This document shows, piece by piece, positions 34,314 through 43,110 of a stretch of DNA of 64,000 nt. Below the pieces are notes generated by a model that ran no database searches, was not told where the DNA came from, and saw only the letters and a list, made by a program, of their open reading frames with translations. A program made the translations under genes and the position numbers. Source of the DNA: Streptomyces sp. NBC_01304 (GTDB lineage: Bacteria; Actinomycetota; Actinomycetes; Streptomycetales; Streptomycetaceae); contig NZ_CP109055.1 in assembly GCF_035975855.1 (NCBI RefSeq), positions 9,114,001-9,178,000 on the forward strand, written 5' to 3'. Position 1 is the first letter of the stretch, and each line of letters opens with the position of its first letter.

Positions 34314-37300
34314 ATGGAATATCCGTTTTCCCACGGGATGACGGGGGACGTTGTGACGAGTCGGGATCGTTCCTTGGACATCGCGGTCACCGGCATGGCG
34401 GCGCGGTTCCCCGGCCCTCGTGACATCGACGCCTGGTGGGATTCCCAGCTCCGGGGGAGCGTGCACAGCAAGCGGTACACGCAGCAGGAACTGCTCGCCG
34501 CCGGAGTGCCCGCCGCGCTGGCCGCCGACCCCGACTACGTGCCCGTACGCGGCCATCTCGACGACTGGGACCGCTTCGACCACGACTTCTTCCAGATCCG
34601 CAGGCGCGAGGCCGAGCTGATGGACCCGCAGCATCGCTGGATGCTGGAGGTGGCCTGGAACGCGCTGGCGGACGCCGGGGTCGCGCCCCGCGAGGACACG
34701 GCGGTGACCAGCGTCTACGCGTCCATGACGGGCAGCGGCTACATGCGCGCCATGGTCCGTGGCGGACACCTCGACCCCGGGCTCCTCGACGACGTGATCC
34801 ACGGCACCGAGCCGGACTTCATGGCGAGCCGCGTCGCGTACAAACTCGGCCTGAACGGACCGGCGTTCGCCGTCCAGACGGCCTGCTCCTCCTCGCTGGT
34901 GGCCGTCCACCTGGCGGTGCAGGCCCTGCTCAGCGGCGACTGCGACCAGGCCCTCGTGGTGGGGGCCGGGCTGGGCTATCCCCAGGTGGGCTATCTGCAC
35001 ACGCCGGGCGGCGTGCTGTCCGCGGCGGGTGCCTGCCGGGCCTTCGACCGGGACGCGGACGGGGTGATCGCCGGATCCGGTGCGGGCGCCGTGGTGCTGC
35101 GCCGCCTCTCGGACGTCACCGGGGACGACCCCGAGCCGTACGGGGTCATCCTGGGCTCCGCGATCAACAACGACGGGAACACGAAGGCGGGTTACTACGC
35201 CCCGTCCTCCGCCGGGCAGGAACGTGTCATCGACGCCGCGCTGAGCGCCGCCGAGGTCGACGGCGGGTCCATCGGCTATCTCGAGGCCCACGGCACCGGC
35301 ACCCGGATCGGCGACCCGATCGAGTGGGCGGCGGCCGGCACCGCCCTGCGCAGGGCCGGGGCCCGGCCGGGCAGCGTGGCGGTGGGCGCGTTGAAGGCCA
35401 ACGTCGGCCACCTGGACGCCGCCGCGGGAGTCGCCGCGTTGATCCGGGCACTGCTCGTGGTGCGCAGCGGCATGATCCCGCCCGTCGCGGGGTTCGCCGA
35501 GCGCAATCCGCTGTTGGAATCCGAGAACTGGCCGCTGTACATACCCACCGAGGCCACGCCCTGGCAGGGGGAGCTGCCGCGGCGTGCCGGGGTGAGCGCG
35601 TTCGGGATCGGCGGCACCAATGCGCACGTCGTGATCGAGCAGGCGCCGGGGCGCGAGTCGGCTGCTCCGGAGGCCCGGGGCCCGGGCGGGGCGGCTGCGT
35701 TGAAGACGCAGGCCCCGCGCGTACCGGCCGCCTTCGAGACGCAGTCCGTACGTGAACCAGTCGTGCTCGCCGCCGGATCGCCGGCCACGCTCGTCTCGGG
35801 GGCGGAGGCCCCGCGTGAACCAGGCGCTCAGGGGGCGCAGGCCGTACGTGAACCGGTCACGCTCGCCGTCGGGCCGCCGGCCACGCTCGTCTCCGGATCG
35901 GAGGCCCCGCGGCAACCCGGCGCCCAAGGGACGCAGGCCCCGCGTGAGCGTCTGGTCCTGCTCTCCGCGGCGGAGCCCGCGGCGCTCGACCGCATGGCCG
36001 ACGAGCTGGCCACCCACCTCAAGGCCCACGACCCGGACCTCGGCGAGGTCTGCGGCACCCTGGCGGGCGGTCGACTCGCCCTGGGTGAACGCCTCGTGGT
36101 CACCGGCCGGACGAGTGCCGAGGTCGCCGAGCGCCTCGCCGCGCGGTCCGGCGTGGTCCGGGGTGCCGCGCCGGTGACGGGCCCCGCCCCGGTGGTCTTC
36201 CTCTTCCCCGGCGGGGGCACCCAACGCCCGGGCATGGCCGAGTCGTTCACCGCTCTGCCCGGGTTCCGGCGGGCGCTCGACCAGTGCCTGGCGGCCTTCG
36301 CCGCCCCGCAGGCGGAGCGGATCCGGCAGGCGCTGTACGACCCGGACTTCCCGGCCGACGAGCTGAACCGGCCCGCACTGGCGCAGCCGGCCCTCTTCGC
36401 GGTCGGCCACGCGGCGGCGACCGCGCTCCAGGACCTGGGGCTCCGGCCGGCCGCTGTCTGCGGACACAGCTCCGGCGAGATCACCGCGGCCGCCGTCGCC
36501 GGAGTCTTCAGCCTCGCGGACGCGGCCGCCTTCATCACGGCGCGCGGCAAGGCCATGCAGGACTGCCCCGAAGGCGCGATGCTGGCCATCGGGACGGACG
36601 TGAAGCAGGCCCTCGCCCTCGCCGAGGAGTGGGGACTCAAGCTCGACGTGGCCGCGGTCAACGGCCCGGACTCCTGCGTCCTCGGCGGCCCCGTCGACGA
36701 GGTGGACGAATACCTGCGGCGCCTCGGCGACACCTTCTTCGTACGCCGGCTGCGCTACAGCCACGCGGGCCACTCGCGGCTGATCGAGCCCGCGCTGCCC
36801 GTGCTCACCGAGGCGATGGCACGGGTCGCGCTCCGGCCGTCGACCCTGCCCATCGCGCTCAACGTCTCCGGACAGGTCGCCCCGGCCGGAACCGCATTCC
36901 CGCGCGACATGTTCGTCACGCAGGTCCGGCGGTCGGTGCTGTTCGGCGACGCCCTCGACGCGCTGGCCGGCCATGTGCCGGGCGCCCTGGCCGTGGAGAT
37001 CGGTCCCGGGCGGCCCCTCTCACCCATGGCGGAGGCGGCGGGTATCCCCGCCATCGCCCTGGACCAGGTCAAGGACGCCCCGGGGTCCGCGGCCCTGAGT
37101 GGCGTCGGAGCCCTGTGGACCCTGGGCCAGCCGGTCGCGCTGGACGGCCTGACCGGCGACGGGCGCAGGGCCAGGCTGCCCGGCTACCCCTTCGCCGGAC
37201 CTTCCTCGGTGGCACCGGAAGCCCTTGCCCGGGAAGTGCGTGCCCCGGAAGAGCTCGGCCCACCCGCGACGGAGCCGCGCCGCACTCCGGCCCCCACTGC

Positions 37301-37568
37301 GCCGCCCGAGCAGGCGGCACCCGAGAGCCCCGCCCCGCCGGACCCGGCGGAGGGGGTGACCCGGATTTGGGCGGAGCTCCTCGGCCACGACAAGGTCCCG
37401 GCGGACGCCGACTTCTTCGCGCAGGGCGGCGACTCCCTGCTCATCACGAGGCTCATCCGCAAGGTGAACAGCGACTTCGGGATCCGTGTTCCGGTGCGCG
37501 AGATGCTGGCCCGCCGGACGCTGAGCGGGCATATCGAAGTGGTCCGCCGAGTCCGCGACGAAAGCTGA
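34314..37568 (+). CDS. Type I PKS module KS-AT-ACP
   Basis: 1084 residues. The ketosynthase (about 20-455) has the full triad Cys191 (TACSSS), His326 (EAHGTGT) and His366 (KANVGH). A linker with two 32-residue repeats (479-542) leads to an acyltransferase (about 615-930) with nucleophile GHSSGE (Ser719) and selectivity motif HAGH at 817-820, neither HAFH (malonyl) nor YASH (methylmalonyl). The ACP has GGDSLL with Ser1041. There is no KR, DH, ER or thioesterase, so one extension should leave a beta-ketone. GGAGG precedes the ATG. It would extend an aminoacyl group from the A-PCP protein encoded next. Confidence 0.93.
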   Translation: MEYPFSHGMTGDVVTSRDRSLDIAVTGMAARFPGPRDIDAWWDSQLRGSVHSKRYTQQELLAAGVPAALAADPDYVPVRGHLDDWDRFDHDFFQIRRREAELMDPQHRWMLEVAWNALADAGVAPREDTAVTSVYASMTGSGYMRAMVRGGHLDPGLLDDVIHGTEPDFMASRVAYKLGLNGPAFAVQTACSSSLVAVHLAVQALLSGDCDQALVVGAGLGYPQVGYLHTPGGVLSAAGACRAFDRDADGVIAGSGAGAVVLRRLSDVTGDDPEPYGVILGSAINNDGNTKAGYYAPSSAGQERVIDAALSAAEVDGGSIGYLEAHGTGTRIGDPIEWAAAGTALRRAGARPGSVAVGALKANVGHLDAAAGVAALIRALLVVRSGMIPPVAGFAERNPLLESENWPLYIPTEATPWQGELPRRAGVSAFGIGGTNAHVVIEQAPGRESAAPEARGPGGAAALKTQAPRVPAAFETQSVREPVVLAAGSPATLVSGAEAPREPGAQGAQAVREPVTLAVGPPATLVSGSEAPRQPGAQGTQAPRERLVLLSAAEPAALDRMADELATHLKAHDPDLGEVCGTLAGGRLALGERLVVTGRTSAEVAERLAARSGVVRGAAPVTGPAPVVFLFPGGGTQRPGMAESFTALPGFRRALDQCLAAFAAPQAERIRQALYDPDFPADELNRPALAQPALFAVGHAAATALQDLGLRPAAVCGHSSGEITAAAVAGVFSLADAAAFITARGKAMQDCPEGAMLAIGTDVKQALALAEEWGLKLDVAAVNGPDSCVLGGPVDEVDEYLRRLGDTFFVRRLRYSHAGHSRLIEPALPVLTEAMARVALRPSTLPIALNVSGQVAPAGTAFPRDMFVTQVRRSVLFGDALDALAGHVPGALAVEIGPGRPLSPMAEAAGIPAIALDQVKDAPGSAALSGVGALWTLGQPVALDGLTGDGRRARLPGYPFAGPSSVAPEALAREVRAPEELGPPATEPRRTPAPTAPPEQAAPESPAPPDPAEGVTRIWAELLGHDKVPADADFFAQGGDSLLITRLIRKVNSDFGIRVPVREMLARRTLSGHIEVVRRVRDES
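35748..35939 (+). repeat. 96-bp tandem repeat in the KS-AT linker
   Basis: Two direct 96-bp units (35748-35843 and 35844-35939) encode REPVVLAAGSPATLVSG and REPVTLAVGPPATLVSG followed by similar AEAPREPGAQGAQAV and SEAPRQPGAQGTQAP. They are in frame and lengthen a flexible Pro/Ala linker. Confidence 0.85.
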
Positions 37569-37811
37569 TTCGGCCAACTACCGCCTCGTACAAGTCCATT
37601 GCATCGTCTAATCCGCCCTCCTATGATCGCAGCCGGGGAGCGGCCACGCGTAACAGCAGAGGCCGCACATTCCCATTCCTTAATCCGGACCGAGCAATTG
37701 ACGGACTCACACAGCAGAGTTCGTTTGCATAGCGGTAATCGGCCCCGCCGAAGCGCATAAACTGCGAACAGGCCGCAGGGATACCGCTGATAGCTTTGGG
37801 AGTTCTTCTTC

Positions 37812-39794
37812 ATGTTGGCGATTGCCTCGGCAGCCGGTGAACCACTGCCACAAATACCCTTCGTTCCCGCACACGAAGCGGTGGCCCGACTGGCCCTGGA
37901 CCGCCCCGAGGTGGTCGCCGTGCGGTGCGGCGACACCGCCGTCACCTACGGCGAACTGATCGCCTGGGCCCGGCAGTTGTCCCACCGCCTCGCCGCAGCC
38001 GGGGTCGGCGTCGGAGACCGGGTCGCCCTCCTCGCCGAGCCCTCCGCCGCGATGATCGCGTCCGTGCTCGGCATCCTGGGCGCGGGCGCCGCCTACGTGC
38101 CCATCGACCTGGCCCAGCCGGACGCCCGGCTCGCCACGATCCTCTACGACGCGCAGGTGAAGGCCGTCGTGACGACGGCGCACACCCAGCCTCGTACGGC
38201 CGGATCCCAGGTGCCCGTCGTGACGGTCGCGAACCTCCCCGCCGAGGAACCGAACGCCGGGCTCACCGACGCCGACTCCGAAGACGCAGCCGCAGCCGCA
38301 GTCGCAGCCGAGAACAATGCCAACTCCGGCCCCGGCGACGGGTCCTTCGCCGCCACGGCCGGCCCGGCGGACCCGGCCTACCTCATCTACACCTCGGGCA
38401 GTACGGGCGAGCCCAAGGGCGTCATCGTCGAGCACCGCAACCTCGCCGCGTCGACGCGGGCACGCCTCATGGTCTACCCGGGGACCCCGACCTTCCTTCT
38501 GCTCTCCCCGCTCGCCTTCGACTCATCGGTCGCCGGCATTTGGGGGACGCTCCACGCGGGCGGCTGCCTCGTCGTGGCGACCGCGGACGAACTGCGCGAC
38601 GCCGAAGCGCTGGTGGCCCTCGTCAGCCGCCATCGCGTGGACCGCACCCTCTGCGTGCCCACCCTGTACGGGCTGCTGCTCGACGCCGCCGAACGCGCCG
38701 GTACGTCCCCGCTGGCCTCGCTGCGCCAGGTGATCGTGGCGGGCGAGGCCCTGCCGCAGACGCTGGCCGACCGGCACTTCGCGGTGCACTCCTCGGTGGT
38801 CGACCTGGTCAACGAGTACGGCCCCACCGAGGCGACCGTATGGGCCGCCTTCCACCGCTTCACCGGCACCGGACCGGTCAGCATCGGCGGCGCGGTCCCG
38901 GGCGCCCGCCTCTACGTACTCGACGGCGAGCTGCGGCCCGTACAGCCGGGCGTGGAGGGCGAGTTGTTCATCGGCGGGGCCGGGGTGGCCCGCGGCTACT
39001 TCGGCCGCCACGAGGCCACGGCGGCGGTCTTCCTCGCCGACCCGTTCGCCGACGAGCCGGGCGCACGCATGTACCGGACCGGCGACATCGTGCGCTGGAC
39101 CGACGGGGACCGGCTCGACTTCATCGGCCGCAAGGACGACCAGATCAAGGTCCGCGGCCACCGCGTGGAGCTCGGTGCGGTCGAGTCGACCCTGTGCCTG
39201 CTCGACGGCGTCCAGGACGCGGTCGTGCTGCCCGACGCACAGGGGACGGGCCTGATCGGCTTCGTCGCCTCCGCGCAGGACGCGGACCCGCTCGCACTGC
39301 GCCGCGCCCTCGCGGAGAAGCTGCCCCCGGTGATGGTGCCCGGCGAACTGCGGGTGCTGCCGGAGCTGCCGCGCAACCTCAACGGCAAACTCGACCGCGC
39401 GCTGCTGCGGACGCTCGCCGCGGAGCCGGCTGCCGCCGCCGCCCGGTCCGATGCCGCGCCCGTCTCGGGCGAGCCGCTCACCGCCCAGGTGGCGGCCGCC
39501 TGGGCGGAAGTGCTCGGCGTGGCCACGGTGCCGCTGGACGTCAACTTCTTTGACTTCGGGGGCCATTCGCTGGCCATGTTCCAGTTGCAGGAAGCACTGG
39601 AGCGGCACTGCGGGATGCGGCCGACGATCGTCGCCCTGTTCCAGGAGACCACCGTGTCGGCGCAGGCCGCGCTCATCCGGGCCAGTCGTGAGCAGGGAGA
39701 GGAGGCGGGGCCGACCGGTTCCGCCGAGGCCGCCCGAAGAGCCCGTACCGCCAGACTTCGCCAGCAGCGCGCCCGCAGAGGAGCAGGCCAGTGA
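37812..39794 (+). CDS. NRPS didomain A-PCP
   Basis: 660 residues. The adenylation domain has LIYTSGSTGEPKG, LAFDSSVAGIWGTL, NEYGPTEATVW, YRTGDIV and NLNGKLD. The PCP has FGGHSL with Ser586. The pocket code reads about D-S-A-C-I-A-E-V-W, for which I cannot name a substrate with confidence. The acidic, Ala-rich insert near 155-175 is unusual. There is no condensation domain, so it probably loads a starter amino acid in trans, as NovH and NikP1 do for a P450. A GGGAG site lies 9 bases before the ATG, and a 243-bp gap with TATGAT separates it from the PKS gene. The stop overlaps the thioesterase start (GTGA). Confidence 0.92.
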   Translation: MLAIASAAGEPLPQIPFVPAHEAVARLALDRPEVVAVRCGDTAVTYGELIAWARQLSHRLAAAGVGVGDRVALLAEPSAAMIASVLGILGAGAAYVPIDLAQPDARLATILYDAQVKAVVTTAHTQPRTAGSQVPVVTVANLPAEEPNAGLTDADSEDAAAAAVAAENNANSGPGDGSFAATAGPADPAYLIYTSGSTGEPKGVIVEHRNLAASTRARLMVYPGTPTFLLLSPLAFDSSVAGIWGTLHAGGCLVVATADELRDAEALVALVSRHRVDRTLCVPTLYGLLLDAAERAGTSPLASLRQVIVAGEALPQTLADRHFAVHSSVVDLVNEYGPTEATVWAAFHRFTGTGPVSIGGAVPGARLYVLDGELRPVQPGVEGELFIGGAGVARGYFGRHEATAAVFLADPFADEPGARMYRTGDIVRWTDGDRLDFIGRKDDQIKVRGHRVELGAVESTLCLLDGVQDAVVLPDAQGTGLIGFVASAQDADPLALRRALAEKLPPVMVPGELRVLPELPRNLNGKLDRALLRTLAAEPAAAAARSDAAPVSGEPLTAQVAAAWAEVLGVATVPLDVNFFDFGGHSLAMFQLQEALERHCGMRPTIVALFQETTVSAQAALIRASREQGEEAGPTGSAEAARRARTARLRQQRARRGAGQ

Positions 39795-40528
39795 CCACGG
39801 ACACCTCACGCTGGCTCGCGTGCGACACCGCGCGCCCCGACGCGCGCATCCGTCTGGTGTGCTTCCCGCACGCCGGGGGTTCGGCCGCCTTCTACCGGGG
39901 CTGGGGACAGTCGCTGCCGGAGGCGGAGGTGTACGCCGTCCAGTACCCGGGGCGCGCCGACCGGTTCGACGAGGAACCTCCGCACGACCTCGTGCAGCTC
40001 GCCGCCGGCATCGCGGACGCGCTGGAACCGCTGGCGGATCTGCCGCTTGCCTTCTTCGGGCACAGCCTGGGCGCTCCGATCGCCCTGGAGACGGCGCGCG
40101 CGCTGCAACACCGGGGCATTCACCTCGCCCACCTCTTCGCCTCGGGCTCCCGGGACGCCCCGCTGCCTGACCTCGACGGGCCGGAGGAGGACCCCGACCA
40201 ACTCCTCGAAGACCTGGTCAGGATGGGCGGTACGGACGCGGAGATGGCGGCCGACCCGATCTTCCAGGAGATCGTCATGCCGTATCTGATGGCCGACGGC
40301 ATCATGTTCCACCACTACGACATGACGCCCGAGCCGGTGCTCACGTGTCCGGTCACCACCATCGTCGGCGACCAGGACGACGACGCGGACCTCCGTCCGT
40401 GGAGCGCGCTGAGCACGGAGCCGGTCCAGCAGGTCGGCGTCCCCGGCAACCACTTCTACCTCATCGCCGACCCGCCGTACTCCGTCCTGCGGGAGACCCT
40501 GGCCGCCTCGCGTCCCGGCTCCCGCTGA
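39791..40528 (+). CDS. Type II (editing) thioesterase
   Basis: 245 residues. It has the TEII hallmarks VCFPHAGGSAAFYRGW, nucleophile FFGHSLGA with Ser92, a late Asp in IVGDQDD and the catalytic His in PGNHFYL. Such enzymes remove stalled acyl groups from carrier proteins. Because no type I thioesterase is fused to the assembly line, it may also release the product. It is translationally coupled to the A-PCP gene. Confidence 0.92.
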   Translation: MTTDTSRWLACDTARPDARIRLVCFPHAGGSAAFYRGWGQSLPEAEVYAVQYPGRADRFDEEPPHDLVQLAAGIADALEPLADLPLAFFGHSLGAPIALETARALQHRGIHLAHLFASGSRDAPLPDLDGPEEDPDQLLEDLVRMGGTDAEMAADPIFQEIVMPYLMADGIMFHHYDMTPEPVLTCPVTTIVGDQDDDADLRPWSALSTEPVQQVGVPGNHFYLIADPPYSVLRETLAASRPGSR

Positions 40529-40561
40529 ACTTCGCGTACGGCGACTCGCGTACGGCAGGTG

Positions 40562-41021
40562 TCAGAGGTCGTCCATGCTCGGTGGGCCCGCGACGCACTT
40601 CCCGGTCTTGTCCACCACGTAGACGATGTCGCGAGTGCCGATGGCGTCCGGGCCTTCCGACTTGGCCGGCTCGGGGTCGATGAACGGGCAGGTCGACTCC
40701 ACTCCCCGGACGACGACCTTGTACGTCACAGGCCATGCGCGCTCCTCGTCCCACCCGAAGTAGGAGCCGCCGCCCGAGGTGTCGTCATTCCCGATGACCA
40801 CGACACCGCGCTTTCCCGTACCCGGGACAACCGACCACGTGAGCGTCCCTTGCCGATTCGTTGACCAACCGCACCGGCAGTCCCGCACTCGCATCGGCCG
40901 AACCACCGCACCCCGTCACGGAGATGGCAGCGATGCCCAGGGCGGCGAGCAGCGACATGCGCCGGCGTGTCCTGCTCCGGCCGGACGTGCTGCCGAGCCT
41001 GCCCGGCCGCAAGGATCGCAT
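40562..41021 (-). pseudogene. Lipoprotein gene broken by a frameshift
   Basis: The ATG at 41021 has GGAGAGG 6 bases upstream and begins a lipoprotein with a twin basic N-region and lipobox SVTGC. This frame reaches RLVNES and then leaves the coding pattern, ending at 40785. A second frame, offset by one base, is open from about 40906 and carries a plausible body (GTLTWSVVPG, SYFGWDEERAWPVTYKVVV) and a disulfide-like Cys pair (STCPFID, GKCVAGP) to 40562. Together they make one 150-residue protein if one base is removed near 40790-40870. It may be a real mutation or a base-calling error. Confidence 0.65.
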
Positions 41022-41279
41022 GTCTGGCCTCTCCGTCGTGGTCGTGGGCGGGTCGTGGATCATCGCAGGTCATGGGCGTGCCGAGCAACGGTCCGAGAGG
41101 TCGGGGGCCGGGCGAATCGGTACGTTCCGGCCGCCGCTCGCGGGGAGTTGTCCGTGCTCTCTCCCGGAATTGTCCTTGATCGGTAACAGGCGGATCCGTC
41201 GGCGGCTCTGTCTCGTCCTGACAGTTGGTCGCAAAGTGGCCAGGGGATCGGCGAGGAACTGCAGTGAAATGGGGCGGAC

Positions 41280-42038
41280 ATGGCGCGGCACGGCGGTGGG
41301 CGGGGTTGGTACGGCAAGGTCGTCGGGGCAGCGCTCGGAGTGACGCTGCTTGCCACCGGCGCCTCGGTGTGGAGCGCGCAGGCCGGTACCGGGGGCGACG
41401 CGTCCCCCAAGCCGAAGGCGCCGCGCGTGAAGCCGGTAGCGGCGACCATCGCGCACGCCTCGGAGGCGGGGGCGCGCGGTCTCAACATCACCATTGACGA
41501 CGGCCCCGACCCCGTGTGGACCCCTCAAGTGCTCGACCTGTTGCGGGAGTACGAGGTGAAGGCCACGTTCTGCATGGTGGGGACGCAGGCGCAGGCCCAC
41601 CCGGACCTCGTGAAGAAGGTGGTCGCGGCCGGGCACCGACTGTGCAACCACTCGGTGTCGCACAACACGGCCATGGACAAGCAGTCCCAGCGCTACCAGT
41701 CGCAGCAGATACTCGACGCCGAACGCATGATCACCAAGGCGTCCGGCGGCGTCCGGCCGATGTACTACCGGGCGCCCGGTGGGGCGTTCACCCCCTACAG
41801 CCGCAAACTCGCCGCTTCCCGGGGCATGCGCCCGCTGGGCTGGAACGTCGACTCCAAGGACTTCGAGCGTCCGGGCGCGGACGCCATCGTCGCCACGGTC
41901 GAGCGCGAGCTCCCGGGCGGGCCGACCCTCCTCTTCCACGACGCGGGCGGCGACCGCGCCCAGACCGTCGAGGCCCTGCGCCGACTCCTTCCCCGACTCA
42001 AGGAGCAGGGCTACTCCTACGGCTTCCCGGTGCGCTGA
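41280..42038 (+). CDS. Secreted polysaccharide deacetylase (NodB homology)
   Basis: 252 residues. An N-terminal signal or anchor helix (about 12-34) is followed by a CE4 NodB domain: ITIDDGPD with Asp73/Asp74, HSVSH with metal His124 and His128, YYRAPGGA and the final LLFHDAGGD. The family removes acetyl groups from peptidoglycan, chitin or related polymers outside the cell, using a divalent metal. Stands alone; probably cell-wall related. Confidence 0.92.
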   Translation: MARHGGGRGWYGKVVGAALGVTLLATGASVWSAQAGTGGDASPKPKAPRVKPVAATIAHASEAGARGLNITIDDGPDPVWTPQVLDLLREYEVKATFCMVGTQAQAHPDLVKKVVAAGHRLCNHSVSHNTAMDKQSQRYQSQQILDAERMITKASGGVRPMYYRAPGGAFTPYSRKLAASRGMRPLGWNVDSKDFERPGADAIVATVERELPGGPTLLFHDAGGDRAQTVEALRRLLPRLKEQGYSYGFPVR

Positions 42039-42104
42039 CCTCGGATCCGCCGCGTTCCCCAATCTCCTGGGTGTACACGATCTCCTGGGCGTACACGGAA
42101 GCAG

Positions 42105-42491
42105 CTACTCCCGGCCCGAAGCCGAGTCGCGGAAGCGGCGCAGCAGTTCGACGGCTGCAGGGCTGTCCGGGTCGAAGCTGTGGATGCCGTCCTGCCCGTG
42201 GGAAACGGCTGCTCCCCACAGGCGGGCACCATGGCAGCGGAAGCAGAAGGCGATCTTGAACAGCAGATCGGTGGAGCTGTGCGCGCGGACGCCCCAGCCC
42301 GGGAAGAAGCAGCGGTGCAGTTCGCTCTCCGGCAGCTCGCCGATCAGTGCCAGGGTCTGCTCGGCCTGAGCCGCGTTCCAGATCGCGGTGACATCGCCCG
42401 TCAGGTCCGCCGACCTGATGTGCCGCGCCGGGTCGGTGATGCGGACGACTTCGAGCAGTTCGGCCTTCTCGCGGGCGGGCGGGAGCAGCAT
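42105..42491 (-). CDS. Hypothetical protein beside an SMI1/KNR4 gene
   Basis: 128 residues from the ATG at 42491. It has LTGDVTAIWNAAQAEQTL, a central FFPGWGVRAHSSTDLLF and a CFRCHGARLWG segment with two cysteines. No family recognised. It is 16 bp downstream of the SMI1/KNR4 gene, so probably co-transcribed; such pairs often derive from polymorphic-toxin immunity loci, which is inference. Confidence 0.6.
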   Translation of the reverse strand: MLLPPAREKAELLEVVRITDPARHIRSADLTGDVTAIWNAAQAEQTLALIGELPESELHRCFFPGWGVRAHSSTDLLFKIAFCFRCHGARLWGAAVSHGQDGIHSFDPDSPAAVELLRRFRDSASGRE

Positions 42492-42507
42492 GCGCACAGT
42501 ATTGCTG

Positions 42508-42909
42508 TCAGGCGGGTGCGGTGTCGCCGTCGAACGGGTCGTCGAACCGCCGGCTGTCGGTGAGGCCTTCGACGAATGCGCGGAAGTCTGCGGCCAGGGC
42601 GAGTTCGCTGCCGTCGTCGGTGTCGAACCAGGTGACCGTGGGCTCGCGGTCGGGGCCGTACATCCGGTGGTCCAGTGCGATCCAGAAGTGCCCGTCGCCG
42701 GACAGGAGCGCGAGAGGCGAGGGCAGCTGCCACTCCTTGACCGGGTACGGGGTGTCGAGCAGCGAGATCGTCCCCTCACATACGCCGATGCCCATCAAGT
42801 CCTCGAAGGGGACGTGGTCTTCGCTCCACGAGGTCGGACTGCTGGTGGGAAACACGCGGAACCGGTCCACCACGCTGCCGCCGTTCTGTACCCGCAGAAG
42901 GTCGGTCAT
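42508..42909 (-). CDS. SMI1/KNR4 (SUKH) family protein, probably N-terminally truncated
   Basis: 133 residues with the SUKH pattern LLRVQNGG, FEDLMGIGV, HFWIALDHRMYG and VTWFDTDDG. Family proteins usually have 30-40 residues before the LLxxxNGG motif; here the only start gives 4. The frame is open upstream for 19 codons (reading family-like PEPSTLRPA) to the uppP stop, with no start codon. Either it begins at an internal ATG without a ribosome site or it is a fragment. SUKH proteins often act as immunity proteins. Confidence 0.6.
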   Translation of the reverse strand: MTDLLRVQNGGSVVDRFRVFPTSSPTSWSEDHVPFEDLMGIGVCEGTISLLDTPYPVKEWQLPSPLALLSGDGHFWIALDHRMYGPDREPTVTWFDTDDGSELALAADFRAFVEGLTDSRRFDDPFDGDTAPA

Positions 42910-42966
42910 GGCCGCCGGCCTGAGCGTCGACGGCTCGGGCTGTCCGCGGCCGGTGATTCGCCCCCC

Positions 42967-43104
42967 TCAGCCCGCCGATTCCCCCGCGTGCGGGCTCAGC
43001 GCGTCCGTCCCCACCAGCGCGAACAACACGATGCCGAGCAGGATGCGGTAGTACACGAACGGCATGAACGACTTGGTCGTGATGAACTTCATGAACCAGT
43101 TCAT
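42967..43104 (-). pseudogene. uppP: 3' fragment of undecaprenyl-diphosphatase gene at an integration junction
   Basis: 45 residues starting MNWFMKFITTKSFMPFVYYR and continuing through a final membrane helix to TGA. They match the last segment of UppP (BacA), a membrane phosphatase of about 270-290 residues. The remaining N-terminal 80% is absent upstream; instead the sequence runs into the stop codon of a tyrosine integrase (43101-43103). The natural reading is that an integrative element entered uppP, leaving this 3' end at the left junction. The rest should lie beyond the window at the element's other end. Confidence 0.7.
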
Positions 43105-43110
43105 GCGTCG
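43050..43110. other. Probable attachment-site region of the integrative element
   Basis: The integrase stop codon and the truncated uppP coding sequence meet at 43101-43104. Tyrosine-integrase att cores usually lie just downstream of int, so the core is expected here. It cannot be delimited without the other junction. Confidence 0.4.

Noticed and set aside
34278..36974. Long minus-strand open frame (898 codons) opposite the PKS gene
   Set aside because: Arg/Gly/His/Val-rich translation without any domain, antisense to an obvious KS-AT-ACP; a GC-bias shadow.
40785..41063. Two separate overlapping small genes at the lipoprotein locus
   Set aside because: One frame has only a signal peptide and the other only a body without a ribosome site; a single frameshifted gene explains both.
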